DNA from: CAZJLP01 sp964546955 | Lineage (GTDB): Bacteria; Verrucomicrobiota; Verrucomicrobiia; Opitutales; Opitutaceae | Direction of reading: 5' to 3' | Assembly: GCA_964546955.1 (NCBI GenBank) | Contig: CAZJLP010000031.1 | Coordinates: forward strand, 1-59,042 | DNA length: 59,042 bases | In this document: piece after piece, positions 17,056 to 25,800 of the stretch | Position numbering within the stretch: position 1 is the first letter of the stretch | Layout of the letters: each line of letters begins with the position of its first letter | The notes under the pieces: generated by a model | The model's input: only the letters and a program-made list of their open reading frames with translations | Database searches by the model: none | What the model was told of the DNA's origin: nothing | Program-made: the position numbers and the translations under genes

Positions 17056-20000
17056 TCAGCCGCCGTTCCGATCCAGCATCGTGCGCACGGCCTCCAGGAG
17101 CACTCTCGGCTTGAACGGTTTCTCGAGGATTGTCGTGCCGGAGACTAGGCCGCCGCGGTGGACCAGCGCGTCATGGGTATAGCCTGACATATAGAGCACC
17201 TTCATTTGGCCGTAGGAGCGCCTGACCCGCTCGACCAGCTCGGGTCCGTTCATATCGGGCATGACCACATCGGTGAGCACGAGGTTGATGGAACGCGAAC
17301 GTTGCTCGCAAATGCGCAGAGCTTCTTCCGCATTGGAGGCCTCGATCACTTCATAGCCTCCTGTCTGCAGGATTTGCAGCGCGACTTTTCGCACGCTGTC
17401 GTTGTCTTCCACGAGCAGCACCGTCTCGCTCCCGCCCTTCGAATGCACGATGGGTGGAACCGAATCGCTTTCCCGGGGCGTGTCGGTGACCGACGGGAGC
17501 AGGATCTCGAATGTCGTGCCTGAGCCGACCGCGCTTCGGACGGAGATCCGCCCATTCGTTTGCTGCACGATGCCGTACACGGTCGAGAGTCCGAGGCCGG
17601 TGCCGCGACCCGGGCCCTTGGTGGTGAAGAAGGGCTCGAACATTCGGGCCTGGACGTCGGCGGGCATCCCGCATCCCGTGTCCGAAACCGCCAAACGCAC
17701 ATACTGGCCTGCGGCCGCTCCATCCCCCGCGTCTTCCGGAGCGATGGTCGCGCACGTCGTTTCGATCAGAAGTTTTCCGCCCCGTGGCATGGCATCGCGC
17801 GCATTGACCGAAAGATTGAGCAGGACCTGGTGGATCTGGCTCGGGTCCGCCTTGATTCGAGGCACCGCTGGACTGAGATTGATGCGCAGTTCCACATCTT
17901 CGCCGATCAAGCGCCGCAGCAGTTTTTCGGTATCCCGGATCAGCGTATTCAAATCCAGGATGCGAGGCTGGAGTATCTGCCGTCGGCTGAAGGCCAGCAA
18001 CTGGTGGGTGAGAGAGGCGGCCCGTTCGCCCGCGTTCCGAATCTCGACGATATTGGCTCGAGCGTCCGCCTCCAGCCCCGGCAGCTCCAGCAGAAGTTCG
18101 CTGTAGCTCAGAATTCCCGTCAGCAGATTGTTGAAGTCGTGGGCGATGCCGCCGGCAAGTTGGCCCACCGCCTCCATCTTCTGGGACTGCCTCAATTGGT
18201 TTTCGAGGTGTTTTCGTTCCGACGCATCGATCACGTAGCCCTTGATGACCTCCAGATTGCCGGCCCAGTCGAAATTGCCGATCACGTTGGCGACCACATG
18301 CACCGCCTTGCCGTCGACGCGGCGCATTTCGATTTCTTCATGGGCGATTCGGCGCTCGCGCTTCAGTCGGGAGAGGAGTGAATCGCGGGCGGCCAGAGAC
18401 GGGTACAATTGCGTGGCGTCAAACCGCACAGCCTCGTGCGCGCTGGCGAATCCGAAAATGCGCGCGAACGCGGGATTGCAGGCCAGAATGCGGCCGGCCG
18501 TCGTGGCGATAAACGCCCCCGCCAAGTCGTCGTCGAAGAACCGGCGATAGCGCTCTTCGCTCTCGCGCAGCGCTTCTTCGGCCCGTTCGCGCTCGGCCAC
18601 GAGCTGAAGCAGTTCCGTCTGGCGCCGGCGGAACTGGCGAGTCCGCCAGGAATGCATTCCGAAGCCGGAGAGAGCGACGACGAGTCCGCAGGCGAGGTAG
18701 AACCAACCGGTTTGGTAGAAGTGCGGCGCGAGAGTGAAACTGAAGGCCGCGCCATTTTCGTTCCACCCTCCGCTGCCGTTTGCAGCCGTCACGCGGAAGG
18801 TGTACTGGCCCGGGGGAATATTGCTGTAGAAGGCCGCCCGGCGATTCTCCGCCTCGACCCAGTCGGATTCGTAGCCATCGAGTTTATACCGAAAGCGAAC
18901 CTTTTCGGGAGCGACCAAACTCAGCCCGGTGTAGCGAAACTCCAGGTCGCCTCGGCCCGGCGGAGCTCGCTGTCCGTTGTGCAACTCGACCGTGCGACGG
19001 TCGATCGCGGCCTCCTCGATGCGCACGGCGGGAACCGCGTTGTCCGCCGCCAGTCGCGTTGGATCGACCACGCTTACGCCGTCTTGGGTGGCGAGCCAGA
19101 TCCGCCCGTCGCCCCCTTTGTAGGTGGAGGGGTGGTAGCCGGCCGCGCAGCCCGTGCTGTTGAGGCCGTGCTCCAAACCGAATGCGCGGGATTCCAGCGA
19201 CCGCCGCGAGCCTGCCGCGAACTCTTCGAGTTGTTTTTTCTCCACGCAAAAAGGTCCGCGCGCCGAGCCCATCCACATGTTGCCGTGATCGTCCTCCGCG
19301 AGACTGTTGACATAGCTGTAGTACAAGCCGTCGTTGATGGTGTACGTCGTGAATTTTCCGTCTTTCAAGCGATTCAGTCCCGCCCGTGTTCCAATCCAAA
19401 GGGTGTCGGCTCGATCCAGGTACAAGGTCTCGACGGTGTCGTGGGCGAGCCCATCGCGTCGCGTGTAGGTGGTGAATTTCCCCTCCTTGAGCCGGTTTAA
19501 GCCTCCCCGCGTTCCCACCCAGAGGGCGCCGCTGGAGTCCTGGCAGATTCCGCGCACCGCTTGGTGCGCGAGCCCCTCCCGGGAGCCGAAGAGTGAAAAA
19601 TCGTCTCCGTCGATTCGGAGCAGACCGTCGAGGTTGGTGCCGACCCAGAGCACGCCGTCGCGGTCTTCGAAGAGGGTTTTTGCGTGAATTCGCGGAAGCA
19701 CGTCGCAGCTGACGATCGAAAATCGCGCGGATGCATCGTTCCCAGGGTCCTGGAGTCCTCCCCGGAACAACCCGCTGTCGGAGCCCACCCAAACGACCCC
19801 GTCGCGGGCTTTCAGGAGCGAAACGATCGGCGTGAGCACGGGCAGACCGCTCTCCGGCAGGGCGCGAAAACCGCTGGGCGTGCGCAGGCTCAACCCTCGC
19901 GTGGTGCCGACCCATACATTGGCCCGCCCATCTTCGATGATGGCGGAGACGCCTTGGCCGGGTAATCCGTCATGAGTGGTGAAAGTGGCGAAGAGGCGCT

Positions 20001-21066
20001 CTCGCAGCTTATAGACTCCTTTACCGGCCAGCGCGACCCAGACGTTGCCTTCCAGGTCCGCATGCACGGCGTCCACCGATTCGCGCGCCGTGGCGGCAGG
20101 CAGGATCCGCACGACATGGAAGGCGCCTCCGTCGTAATGGATGAGTCCGCTGTCACTGAGGAACCATAAATCGCCCCCAGGCCCGATGCTCACGATTCGG
20201 CCGAACCGATTCGTCGGGAGCCCATTTCGAGAATCGAAAAACGTCGTCTCGCCGTCCGGCGCGACGCGGTAGAGTCCGGTCGTGCAAGCGATCCAAAGGT
20301 TCTTCTGCCGATCGCGGCGTATGCCGCGGACCTCGACGCCGGCGCCGAGACCGCGAATCGACGGGCGGGTAAGTTGGCCGCGATGGATGCGATGGACGCC
20401 ACCGTGGTCCGTGCCTGCCCAAACGCTGGAGTCGTCATCGACGAATACGGTTCTGACCGATTTATGGGCAAGACCGGACGCGACCGTAAAGTTCTGGAAT
20501 TGCCCATCGTGAAGGCAGCTCAGTCCGCCGTCCGTGCCGATCCAGACCCGTCCGTCCGGTGCGGTGTCGATGGACAGGGCGTAGTCGTTGATGAGTCCTT
20601 CCCTCGTGGTGAACGTGGTGAAGCGGTCCCGCTTCCGCACGCTGACGCCGCCGCCATACGTCGCGATCCATAGGTTGGAATCCACGTCCTCCGCCAAGGC
20701 CTGCACTTCGTTTTCGCGCAATTTTGCCCGATCGCGGTCGTCGTAAATCGTGAAACGCACCCCGTCGAAGCGGCAAAGCCCGCCGCGCGTTCCAATCCAA
20801 AGGTAGCCATCGCGCGTGCGGAGAATGCTGTAGGCGGAATCTTGAGGCAGTCCGTCGCGCTGCCGCCAGGATTGCACGCACAACCAGCCGCGATCCTGGG
20901 GGGCGGCCGGTACGGTGACGACCAGAAGGAGCAGGGCCGATAACCAACGAAGTCCGGTTCGCGATCCCCGGCTCCGCCGGAATTCGCGGTGGCTATCGTT
21001 TGCGCGGGCTCTCTTGCTCTCGGAAGGGAGTCGGCAGAGTCCGCAAATATGAAAAGGGCGTCGCAT
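17056..21066 (-). CDS. Hybrid two-component sensor: propeller, Y_Y_Y, PAS, kinase, receiver
   Basis: About 1336 residues from the ATG at 21066 (the open frame reaches 21210, but that part has no protein character). Order: signal peptide/anchor (about 38-58), a large two-component-regulator propeller (about 60-700) of repeated WIGTRGGL / WVGTRGGLNRL blades, a Y_Y_Y domain (about 710-778), a membrane helix (about 787-808), PAS (about 825-955), HisKA with His976 in GGIAHDFNN, HATPase (about 1069-1188, DTGCGMP and GRGTGLGLSTVYG) and a C-terminal receiver with Asp1266 in LTDVVMPDMNG. All phosphotransfer residues are intact. Such kinases usually sense oligosaccharides in the periplasm. No DNA-binding domain is fused, so an Hpt/regulator elsewhere is needed. 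It is divergent from the GH16 gene, 158 bp away, which is a plausible target. Confidence 0.93.
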   Translation of the reverse strand: MRRPFHICGLCRLPSESKRARANDSHREFRRSRGSRTGLRWLSALLLLVVTVPAAPQDRGWLCVQSWRQRDGLPQDSAYSILRTRDGYLWIGTRGGLCRFDGVRFTIYDDRDRAKLRENEVQALAEDVDSNLWIATYGGGVSVRKRDRFTTFTTREGLINDYALSIDTAPDGRVWIGTDGGLSCLHDGQFQNFTVASGLAHKSVRTVFVDDDSSVWAGTDHGGVHRIHRGQLTRPSIRGLGAGVEVRGIRRDRQKNLWIACTTGLYRVAPDGETTFFDSRNGLPTNRFGRIVSIGPGGDLWFLSDSGLIHYDGGAFHVVRILPAATARESVDAVHADLEGNVWVALAGKGVYKLRERLFATFTTHDGLPGQGVSAIIEDGRANVWVGTTRGLSLRTPSGFRALPESGLPVLTPIVSLLKARDGVVWVGSDSGLFRGGLQDPGNDASARFSIVSCDVLPRIHAKTLFEDRDGVLWVGTNLDGLLRIDGDDFSLFGSREGLAHQAVRGICQDSSGALWVGTRGGLNRLKEGKFTTYTRRDGLAHDTVETLYLDRADTLWIGTRAGLNRLKDGKFTTYTINDGLYYSYVNSLAEDDHGNMWMGSARGPFCVEKKQLEEFAAGSRRSLESRAFGLEHGLNSTGCAAGYHPSTYKGGDGRIWLATQDGVSVVDPTRLAADNAVPAVRIEEAAIDRRTVELHNGQRAPPGRGDLEFRYTGLSLVAPEKVRFRYKLDGYESDWVEAENRRAAFYSNIPPGQYTFRVTAANGSGGWNENGAAFSFTLAPHFYQTGWFYLACGLVVALSGFGMHSWRTRQFRRRQTELLQLVAERERAEEALRESEERYRRFFDDDLAGAFIATTAGRILACNPAFARIFGFASAHEAVRFDATQLYPSLAARDSLLSRLKRERRIAHEEIEMRRVDGKAVHVVANVIGNFDWAGNLEVIKGYVIDASERKHLENQLRQSQKMEAVGQLAGGIAHDFNNLLTGILSYSELLLELPGLEADARANIVEIRNAGERAASLTHQLLAFSRRQILQPRILDLNTLIRDTEKLLRRLIGEDVELRINLSPAVPRIKADPSQIHQVLLNLSVNARDAMPRGGKLLIETTCATIAPEDAGDGAAAGQYVRLAVSDTGCGMPADVQARMFEPFFTTKGPGRGTGLGLSTVYGIVQQTNGRISVRSAVGSGTTFEILLPSVTDTPRESDSVPPIVHSKGGSETVLLVEDNDSVRKVALQILQTGGYEVIEASNAEEALRICEQRSRSINLVLTDVVMPDMNGPELVERVRRSYGQMKVLYMSGYTHDALVHRGGLVSGTTILEKPFKPRVLLEAVRTMLDRNGG

Positions 21067-21224
21067 CGGGGGACACGCGAACAGGTCGATCCTAACGCAT
21101 CCCCCGGGAAGGTCGATCCAAACTATCGGAGCTGGAATGAGCGCCTGGCACCGCTGACCTGGGGAACTCGTGGCGGAGCGGCGTTGACGAACCGGCGCGG
21201 ATCGATGCAATCCGAGGGTAAACC

Positions 21225-22172
21225 ATGGCGCCCTTCCACGTCGGATTCACTGCGGTCCTGCCGCTTTTTCTCGTTGCGATGTCGGCACTTGCAGCGGCGG
21301 AGCCCCCCAAGCACCCGTCGAGTGCGGGCTCGAGGCAGGAAGTCCTATTCGACGATTTCAGCTACGAGCATGTGCACGATATGCCGAAGAACGGCTGGTG
21401 CCTTCGAACCAAAGCCGGCTGGCCGGGGATTCCCGGAGCCAAGTGGGGTCCGCAAGCGCTCGCCGCGATCGACGATCCCGCGATCAAGGGCAATCGGTTG
21501 ATTCGCTTGACTGCGTTCACCGATGGCACCGGAGAAAACACGCAGCAGGCGCAGTTTTGCCATCAGCGCAAGTATCGAGAAGGAACCTACGCGGCACGCG
21601 TGCGCTTCACGGACGCTCCCGTTTCGGGGCCGGCGGGCGACCAAACGGTGCAGACCTTCTACCTGATAAGCCCCCTGGTGGAACCGATGCATCCGGATTA
21701 CAGCGAGGTCGATTTCGAGTATCTGCCCGGCGGCGGATGGGGCAGCACCGGACAAACTCTTTTCGGGACGACCTGGGAAACATTCAGTCCGGAGCCAAAT
21801 TGGAAAAAGGACAACATCTTCGATACGCTTTCCGGCAGCCAGGCGGGCTGGCACGAGCTGGTGGTTCAGGTCGGCGAAGGAAAGGTACGCTACTTCATCG
21901 ACGGAAAAGCTTACGCCGAACACGGCGACCGTTTTTACCCGGAGGTGCTGATGTCGATAAACTTCAACCTTTGGTTCATCAAGGAAGGCCTGGCGCCCTC
22001 TCGCGAGAGGCGGGAATACCAGCAGGATGTCGACTGGGTCTTTTTCGAGAAAGCAATCATCCCGCCCTCGGACGTCCAGGCCAGGGTCAAGTCGCTGCGG
22101 GAAAAAGGCACCCAGTTTGTGGATACGGTCGTCGCCCCCACGCCCGCCCTGGAGTCGCCCTGCGATTTCTAA
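21225..22172 (+). CDS. Secreted GH16-family glycoside hydrolase
   Basis: A 315-residue exported protein with an ATG preceded by GAGG and a signal peptide ending near LAAAEPP. The body is a beta-jelly-roll with the GH16 active-site motif SEVDFEYLP: Glu161 (nucleophile), Asp163, Glu165 (acid/base). Flanking strands (GTYAARVRFTD; GWHELVVQVGEGKVRYFIDGK) agree with the family. GH16 members cut beta-1,3/1,4-glucans, agarose, carrageenan, porphyran or xyloglucan; the subfamily cannot be fixed by eye. Divergent from the big hybrid sensor kinase, it may be induced by its own sugar products. Confidence 0.85.
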   Translation: MAPFHVGFTAVLPLFLVAMSALAAAEPPKHPSSAGSRQEVLFDDFSYEHVHDMPKNGWCLRTKAGWPGIPGAKWGPQALAAIDDPAIKGNRLIRLTAFTDGTGENTQQAQFCHQRKYREGTYAARVRFTDAPVSGPAGDQTVQTFYLISPLVEPMHPDYSEVDFEYLPGGGWGSTGQTLFGTTWETFSPEPNWKKDNIFDTLSGSQAGWHELVVQVGEGKVRYFIDGKAYAEHGDRFYPEVLMSINFNLWFIKEGLAPSRERREYQQDVDWVFFEKAIIPPSDVQARVKSLREKGTQFVDTVVAPTPALESPCDF

Positions 22173-22175
22173 AGC

Positions 22176-22193
22176 CAGTTTCGGTCGAAACTG
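22176..22193. terminator. Perfect 18-bp palindrome between convergent genes
   Basis: CAGTTTCG and its exact reverse complement are separated by GT, 3 bases after the GH16 stop codon and 53 bases before the end of the convergent thioesterase gene. There is no T-run, so a weak terminator or an RNA-stability hairpin is more likely than a strong intrinsic terminator. Confidence 0.35.
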
Positions 22194-22245
22194 CGGGCAG
22201 GGTGCTCATCGCTGGGACCTGCAGTCGGCTGCTGCGTTTGCGCCG

Positions 22246-22647
22246 CTAACTCCGCTTGACCGGGTGCGGCTTTCCGGCCGTGTCCACGGCCACGTACGTG
22301 AAGGCGCCCCGAGTGACGCGTTCGTGTGCGTGGCCGCGTCCGCGGTGCACCCAAACCTCCACGTCGACGCGAATCGACGTGTTGCCGATCTTGCCGATGC
22401 TGGCGTAGCAGGTCACCAAATCGCCCACGTAAACGGGCTTGAGAAAGGTCATGCTGTCGACCGCGATGGTCACGACGCGGGAGTTGGCGGTGGCAACCGC
22501 CAGGATCGAGCCGCCCACGTCCATTTGCGACATGAGCCAGCCTCCAAAGATGTCGCCGTGCGCATTTGCGCTGGATGGCATTGCCGGCGTGCGGATGACC
22601 AATTCGCCCTTGGGCTCTCCCGACGTCGGAATGACTCCTTCGTTCAT
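22246..22647 (-). CDS. yciA: Acyl-CoA thioesterase, YciA type (hotdog fold)
   Basis: Read from the ATG at 22647, giving 133 residues, the family's usual size; the open frame to 22779 adds an unlikely Cys/Pro-rich stretch. It carries the YciA/acyl-CoA hydrolase pattern: RTPAMPSSANAHGDIFGGWLM followed by MDVGGSILA, VTIAVDSMTFLKPVYVGD and RVDVEVWVHRG. These cytoplasmic enzymes hydrolyse a range of acyl-CoAs to free acid and CoA. There is no signal peptide and no operon partner. The call rests on motif agreement over nearly the whole length. Confidence 0.9.
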   Translation of the reverse strand: MNEGVIPTSGEPKGELVIRTPAMPSSANAHGDIFGGWLMSQMDVGGSILAVATANSRVVTIAVDSMTFLKPVYVGDLVTCYASIGKIGNTSIRVDVEVWVHRGRGHAHERVTRGAFTYVAVDTAGKPHPVKRS

Positions 22648-22796
22648 GGGCCGCAGCCTAGAGCCGGAAACGCTGCGAGCAACTGCCGAGTTCAAGGTGG
22701 AGCCTGCCGTCTGGGGGCGGCAGACGTCGATGTATGGCGACGCGCAACCGAGCCAACCCGCCGGGACGGCAGGTTTCACCTCGGTCGGAGGCCCAC

Positions 22797-22826
22797 AAAA
22801 AACCCGGCCAGCGCGAGCTGGCCGGG
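22797..22826 (-). terminator. Intrinsic terminator of the 1573-residue protein gene
   Basis: A perfect 10-bp stem (CCCGGCCAGC at 22803-22812 with its complement at 22817-22826) encloses a 4-base loop. On the minus strand it is followed by six T residues (the A-run at 22797-22802). It lies 28 bases past the stop codon at 22854 and matches a classical Rho-independent terminator. Confidence 0.88.
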
Positions 22827-22853
22827 CTTGGAACGTGAATGTAAATCGCTGAC

Positions 22854-25800
22854 TTACTGTGGCGTGAAGACAAACCGATCGGCGGTGATCACGAAGTTAC
22901 TGGATGCGCTGGCCTTGCCGGTGACCGCCATCTGGATGGTATGGCTGCCAGTCGTGGCGAGGGTCACGCTGCCGAGGTTTACGTCGATGTAGGCCTGCGT
23001 GGTCGAGTACTGATTTACCGTGCCGCCCACGGAGGTTCCATTCACCGATACCGTGTGTTGACCGCGGTTGTTGTGCGACTTGTACCGCAGCGTCAGTCCA
23101 TACGTGCCGGCCGCAATCGAAGGCGTCGTGAAGGTGATGGTATCACCGGCGCCATCCGAGTTGAGGAATTGCAGGACTCCTCCGCTGGCCGCGGCATCCG
23201 CCGCAGTGCTGACAGTGGCTCCCGTCCCGACGGCCGAGGCGGATTCTCCTTCCACCGTCGTTCCGGTCGGCGCGGGACCTGACACCGGCACAAGCCGGAA
23301 GAGATCGGCCGACAGTGTGTAGGCGGAGGCCGATGAATTCCGACCCGTGACGGTCAGCTGGATCGTATTGTTGCCCGACACGAAGGCCGCCGTGCCGAAC
23401 AGGCGCTCGGGGTAGGCGGCGGTCGCCGCATACTGGTCCAAGGTCGAGCCGACCAGCGCGCCGTTGACGCGCAGATTCAGGATGCCGCGGCCGGGATGCG
23501 ATTTGTACCGCATGCGCACTTCGTAGTTGCCCGCGGTTCCGACCGGTATCGTGTATGTCACGGAATCGCCGACGCCGTCGGCCTGCAGGGCGATCCACGT
23601 GCCGCCGCTCGTGCTCGCATCGCTCTGCGTTGCCGTGGTGGCTCCGCTGCTCGTGCGCGCAAGGCTTTCGGCTTCAACCTGAATCGTGGTGGCGCCCCCG
23701 CCGATGGTGTACGATTGAGCGGTGACGCTGCTGTCGAGCCACCCCGAGCGGGTCGCGATCGCCCGGAGTTCGCTGGTGGCGGAGATCGTGACTGGACCCG
23801 TGTAAACCGTTCCGGTCGTCGCGGTGGGATTCGTTCCGTTGGTTGTGTACCGGATCGTGGCTCCCGACGTGGCCGTCGTAATCGTCACCGATTGCTGGGT
23901 CGGATACGTTCCTCCCGGCGGCGCAAAGGACGGGGCAGCGACTTGTTCCGGCGGGGTGCCGGAGCTGCTGCTATCCAATTGCTGGAGGTACGCGACCAAC
24001 TGATTGCGCTGGGTCGCCGTGAGCTGGGAGGTATTGCCGTGCTGGTTGTTCGGATTGCGCGTGGTGAGCACGTCGAGCAGGGTTCCGGCCGAACCGTCAT
24101 GGAGGTAGGGCGCGGTTTCCCACACACCGATCAGCGACGGAGTATCGAAGCCGGTCAGGGTTTGGTTGATGCGCTTGCCCGACGCGGCGGTGATCGTTCC
24201 CACGTCATGCAGGACGTTGAGCGCGCTGTCCGTGAATCGAACGCCCGAGTGGCAGTTGACGCAGCCAACGGACGCGCTTTCGAATAGCGCTTTTCCTGCG
24301 AGTGCGTCGGCGGTCATCGTTCCATCGGGATTGCGGAAGGGACTCGGATGAACGGTGCGAAGCGACGTCACGTACGCGGCGAGCGCGTCCAGCTGAGCGC
24401 TTCGTCCGGCCTTCGCGGTTCCAAGGGGGTTGCTGGTGGCGGTGAAGTCCGCGTTCGTCATGAATCCGGTGCCGCCGAAGGCACTCCGAATATCGTTTTC
24501 AAAGTCCTGGATTTCGTCGAAGTTACCGGTCCAGTGGACAGGTCCTTGTTGCGACACGCCGCCGCGTCCAAGCAAGTCCACGGTGTTGCGCACGCCTTCA
24601 CCGCGTTGGGTGAAGTCCCAGACGCGACCGTCGCTGTCTCCGTCAAGGTGGCAGCTCGCGCAGCTGATATACGCTTCGCGCGACATCCGGGGATCGGCCG
24701 CATTGTGGAAGATCCGTTTCCCTTCGAGGATTTGGGCCGAGAGCGGTTCCGTCGCTTGGGTGGTCACCGCGGCGAGGCGCGGGAACGCATTGGTGCCGCC
24801 GGCTTGAGTCACGTCGTAAACCGCCACGTCGCGCGACAGGAAGTTATGCACGAAGAGCAGATTTCCGACGATCGCCAGCCCTTCGGGTGCGAGGCCGACG
24901 TTGTCGATCCCACCGATTGTCGTGTGGCTGAGGGCGTCGATCACTTCGACGTGATTGTTGCCCATGGCCGAGACAAACGCGTAGTCGCCGCGGGCGTTGA
25001 AAACCACGGCATTCGCGAGATCCGAGTTATTCAAATCCTGGCGCTGCGAGAAGACCTCAGCGTTCGCGATCAGGTCCAATTTCGACACGATGGTTCGGAC
25101 CGTGCTGTCGAAGGTGAGCGCCGTTCCATCGCTGGCGGGGCCTGTTCCGCGGAAGGTATTATCCTTCTTCGAGGGCACCCACCCACTGCGGCCGTCGGGA
25201 CTGATCGTCATCGACTGGACATAGTTCGGGATTCCGGGGCCGTTCGATTCGGAGCTCGTTGTCGTGACATCTTCCGTCAGGCCGAGGACACGGGTGACGG
25301 TGAACGCGCTGGCGCTGATTTCACGGACTTCTCCGCGCGTGTCTTGAGGCGAAACGAAGCGGGTCACGAAGACGCGCGCCCCGTTGGAGGACACGGTCAC
25401 GCCGCGCGGCCGCGGGCCAACCGCAACGGTGCCGACAATCGTCCGCGAGGACGTCGAAATCTTCACCAGCTGGCCCGTCGATTCCAGGCTGACATAGGCG
25501 GCCGTGTTGGCCGGATCGATCGCGACGCCGAAGGGGCGTGAATTGGCGGGCAGGGCGATGGTGGCGATCGTTGCGCCGGTGCCTCCATTCAGCACCTTGA
25601 TATTGGAGTCGTCCTGATTGGCCACCCAGAGGTCGCCGTTGGGGGCGGTCAGGGCGAGGCTGCGAGGATTGCGCCCTGTCGCGACTTCCCAAACTTTGGC
25701 AAACGGTGACGCGGCGTTGAGCGAAGCCACCGTGCCGGCGTCGCTGTTGACGACCGTGATGCGGCCGCGTCCACTGTCATGCACGATGGTGCTGGAGCGG

